64,000 nucleotides of DNA from Prochloron sp965198675 (GTDB lineage Bacteria > Cyanobacteriota > Cyanobacteriia > Cyanobacteriales > Prochloraceae): the NCBI GenBank assembly GCA_965198675.1, contig OZ240666.1, forward strand, positions 3,410,001 to 3,474,000, given 5' to 3'. The translations under genes and the position numbers were made by a program. Positions 61,824 through 64,000 of this stretch are shown one piece after another (the stretch's first letter is position 1; the number at the start of each line of letters is the position of its first letter). The notes under the pieces are model-generated. The model saw nothing but the letters and a program-made list of their open reading frames with translations. It was not told the origin of the DNA and made no database searches.

Positions 61824-62624
61824 GTGAAAACCGATAGCATTTGGTATCACTTATTTCTAAATTTCCCCAGTATCTTCTTTGAGCTAGCAAGTGAACCTAC
61901 TTCCTTAGCTGATTCTTACAGCTTCAGTTCCGTGGAAATTAAGCAATTAGCCTTTCGTCTGGATGGGGTGTTCTTACCGAAAACAGCACAACAGGATTTA
62001 CCGATTTGTTTCTGTGAAGTGCAATTCCAGGAAGATGACCATTTTTATTCCCGCTTGTTGACGGAAATCTTTATTTACCTCCGTCAGAAACAGCCACCCA
62101 ATGATTGGCTCGCGACGGTATTTTATCCCAACCGCAGCATGGAAAGCTCACCTCCTGAGTGGTACAGGGAATTCTTTGCCAGTGGACGTATCCAGCGAAT
62201 TTACTTAGATGAATTAACTGCCAAGACAGAACCTACCATGGGAATTGGAACTGCACAGTTGATTGTTGGTAGTGAAAAGGGAGCGGGGAACTTAGCTAGA
62301 AAGCTCATTGCACAAGCACGAGCTAATATTGTTAATCCCGTTTCCCAACAAGAATTTGTAGAATTGATAGAAACGATTCTGGTGTATAAGTTACCCAGTA
62401 AAAGTAGAGAGGAAATCGAAGCTATGTTAGGTTTGAGTGAACTTAGACAAACGAAAGTCTATCAAGAAGCTAAACAAGAGGGGCGTCAGGAAGGGCACAA
62501 GCAGGCGATGGAAGAAATTGCCCGGAAACTGCTCCGTCAGGGCGCCCCCCTAAAACAAATCACTGCCCTGACAGGACTTAATCGTGCAGAATTGCAACGT
62601 TTAACCAATTTAAATGAAAAATAA
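61824..62624 (+). CDS. Rpn-family (DUF2887-type) PD-(D/E)XK nuclease
   Basis: 266 residues from GTG 61824 (VKTDSIWYHLFLNFPSIFFE), the standard start of this family; the frame upstream overlaps the ATPase gene and is not used. The nuclease core is RLDGVFLPKTAQQDLPICFC with EVQFQEDDHFYSRLLTEIFI (Asp, Glu-x-Gln). The C-terminus is helical and repetitive (QEAKQEGRQEGHKQAMEEIA, LRQGAPLKQITALTGLNRAE). Rpn proteins cleave DNA and promote RecA-independent recombination; many copies occur in cyanobacteria. Coupling to two ATPases may be incidental. Confidence 0.82.
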   Translation: MKTDSIWYHLFLNFPSIFFELASEPTSLADSYSFSSVEIKQLAFRLDGVFLPKTAQQDLPICFCEVQFQEDDHFYSRLLTEIFIYLRQKQPPNDWLATVFYPNRSMESSPPEWYREFFASGRIQRIYLDELTAKTEPTMGIGTAQLIVGSEKGAGNLARKLIAQARANIVNPVSQQEFVELIETILVYKLPSKSREEIEAMLGLSELRQTKVYQEAKQEGRQEGHKQAMEEIARKLLRQGAPLKQITALTGLNRAELQRLTNLNEK

Positions 62625-63083
62625 TTGGTAACTCCCGATAGATTTTAGCTAACAAATCTTAACACTTGCTAACCAATGCACTACTGAAACAAGCCAGTAG
62701 AGGGGCTATCTCCCAATGCAGTCACTTAGAAAGTAACTGCTCTTTGTTCTATTTTGTCAGCTTGGTTATCGCTGTGTTTCCAATATACCTAATTAAAAAC
62801 CTTTTGGCAATAGGTATTTACTACTAATTTCCAAGGCAGTTTTTAGATTATCTGCGAGCGAATGTAGCTTTTTGTTAGCAAATCAACCACTGTGTATCAA
62901 CCTCCAAAATCTTCTCTCACTCATAAAGCTCCATCTGTACTCATCTGCGTTCATCCGCGTCCATCTGCGGTTCAATAAATCCGACAATCTGTTGGGTTTC
63001 GTTGCCTCAACCCAACCTACGGATTACTTTGCGCATGCAGCGCCTTTGCGCGAACAAACCCACGAAGGTGGGCGATGCCCACC
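62625..63083. other. Intergenic region with transposon scar and repeats
   Basis: No gene. Read on the minus strand, about 62685-62727 gives TALGDSPSTGLFQ and a stop, resembling the last residues of a TnpB (compare ALGDTPCLDFVKTALAG at 20505), so this is probably a transposon 3' scar. A GTTGGGTTTCGTTGCCTCAACCCAAC hairpin is at about 62992-63017 and a GGTGGGCGATGCCCACCCTAC palindrome at about 63066-63086, overlapping the S9 peptidase stop. Confidence 0.5.
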
Positions 63084-64000
63084 CTACGGTTTAACTACCC
63101 CAGAATGTCCTTCAATATCTCCCAAAGGCTCAAATTCACCCCCTAAATGTCGTCCCAAGAACTCCTCGGCTATGGCGTAAAAATGGAGTCGATTTTCGGG
63201 ACGAGCAAAACCATGTCCTTCGTCAGTATACAAAGCATACTCCACCGGTTTCCCTGCTTTTTCCATGGCGGCGACAATTTGTTCGCTCTCTGCTTGCTTC
63301 ACCCGAGGATCATTAGCACCCTGTCCAATTAAAAGGGGCTTTTCAATTTTAGCGACAAAAAAGAGGGGCGATCGCTCTTGCAAAAACTCCGGTTCTGTTT
63401 CTAAGTTCCCCACTCGATGTTGAAACTGAGCCATTAAAGGTTTCCAATAGGGAGGAATACTCTCCATTAAGGTTATCAGATTGCTCGGGCCCACTATATC
63501 CACACCGCAAGCAAAGGTATCCGGGGTAAATGTCAAACCTGCAAGAGTCGCATATCCTCCATAGGAACCTCCCATAATGGCAATCTTTTGGGGATCCCCT
63601 ATTTCTTGTTCCACTAACCAATTTACTCCGTCGATTAAATCGTCATGCATTGCTGCTCCCCACTGACGATTTCCTGCATTGAGAAAGGCTTTCCCATAGC
63701 CTGTGGAACCCCGGAAATTCACCTGTAAGACGCCATAGCCTCGGTTGGCTAACCACTGCACCATGGGATTATAACCCCAAGTGTCTCGCGCCCATGGACC
63801 CCCGTGAACTAAGAGAACGCAGGGTAACTGGGTTTCTCCTCCCTGGGGTAGGGTGAGGTAACCATGAATAGTTAAACCGTCTCGTGCTTCATAGGTAATG
63901 GGTTTCATGGGTACCAGGGGCAAATCTTCCAATTCCGGTTTGTTGCTAAATAACAGGGTGGCAGATTTAGATTCCCGGTGGTATAAATAGTAGTATACGG
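63084..64000 (-). CDS. S9-family (prolyl oligopeptidase) peptidase, C-terminal part
   Basis: The frame is open to the right edge of the window (last visible residues YYLYHRESKSATLLFSNKPE), so only the C-terminal 305 residues are present. They form the alpha/beta-hydrolase catalytic domain: LPCVLLVHGGPWARDTWGYN, GVLQVNFRGSTGYGKAFLNA, the nucleophile Ser in IMGGSYGGYATLAGL, Asp in GQGANDPRVKQAESEQIV and His in DEGHGFARPENRLHFY. An N-terminal beta-propeller is expected beyond the window. Members cleave short peptides or act as acylaminoacyl peptidases. Confidence 0.9.
   Translation of the reverse strand, partial: VYYYLYHRESKSATLLFSNKPELEDLPLVPMKPITYEARDGLTIHGYLTLPQGGETQLPCVLLVHGGPWARDTWGYNPMVQWLANRGYGVLQVNFRGSTGYGKAFLNAGNRQWGAAMHDDLIDGVNWLVEQEIGDPQKIAIMGGSYGGYATLAGLTFTPDTFACGVDIVGPSNLITLMESIPPYWKPLMAQFQHRVGNLETEPEFLQERSPLFFVAKIEKPLLIGQGANDPRVKQAESEQIVAAMEKAGKPVEYALYTDEGHGFARPENRLHFYAIAEEFLGRHLGGEFEPLGDIEGHSGVVKP

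Overview
The window looks like the chromosome of a filamentous cyanobacterium. Lineage markers seen directly are PipX, phosphoribulokinase, a ferredoxin-NADP reductase with a phycobilisome-linker N-terminus, several cyanobacteria-restricted small proteins (DUF3086, DUF3119, DUF3493, DUF2555 types), recurrent GCGATCGC (HIP1-like) octamers, heptanucleotide arrays (CAGTTAC/CAGTTAG/CAGTGAC) and many palindromic GTAGGGTGGGCATTGCCCACC-type repeats.

Layout. 0-3.2 kb is a graveyard: broken acyltransferase, broken membrane glycosyltransferase and broken TnpB. 3.3-12 kb is housekeeping: pilH-pilI-pilJ chemotaxis-like genes with an MlaE-type permease, two conserved cyanobacterial proteins, plsY, then sepF-proC on the minus strand. 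12.4-17.2 kb is the type IV pilus assembly operon pilM-N-O-Q. 17.3-20 kb is a complete-looking group II intron with a reverse transcriptase/HNH protein, and 20.5-21.9 kb an internally deleted IS607-type element. 22.5-32.2 kb holds HU, a CobD-like aminotransferase, a disulfide-less flavoprotein, thymidylate kinase, pipX-yggS, argG, tRNA-Thr(CGU), an esterase, coaBC and a DegT-type aminotransferase. 32.2-36.1 kb has two Uma2-type genes each split by a different small repeat, an ABC-transporter scrap, a nucleotide-sugar epimerase and BrnT/BrnA.

38.1-47.7 kb is the most unusual part: two convergent gene sets encoding a four-helix membrane protein, a tubulin/FtsZ-like protein, a roughly 990-residue protein with an Hsp70/actin-like ATPase region, a lipoprotein/coiled-coil protein ending in a duplicated domain, a vWA-like lipoprotein and a small membrane protein. 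I read this as a multicomponent cytoskeletal/envelope system. Almost every large gene in it carries one or two in-frame stops, a frameshift or an insertion while the rest of each reading frame stays protein-like, so in this strain it is probably recently inactivated (or, less likely, recoded).

47.8-64 kb returns to core metabolism (prk, petH, ftsH, lysS) mixed with defence-type genes: decayed MazF-like and HicBA toxin-antitoxin pairs, a methyltransferase-BsuBI/PstI-type endonuclease fusion, two adjacent P-loop ATPases followed closely by an Rpn-type nuclease, and the C-terminal half of an S9 peptidase running off the right edge. A recurring theme is reshaping of genes by small repeats: 34-bp, 175-bp and about 450-bp insertions can be read off by comparison with intact paralogues or by rejoining the frames.
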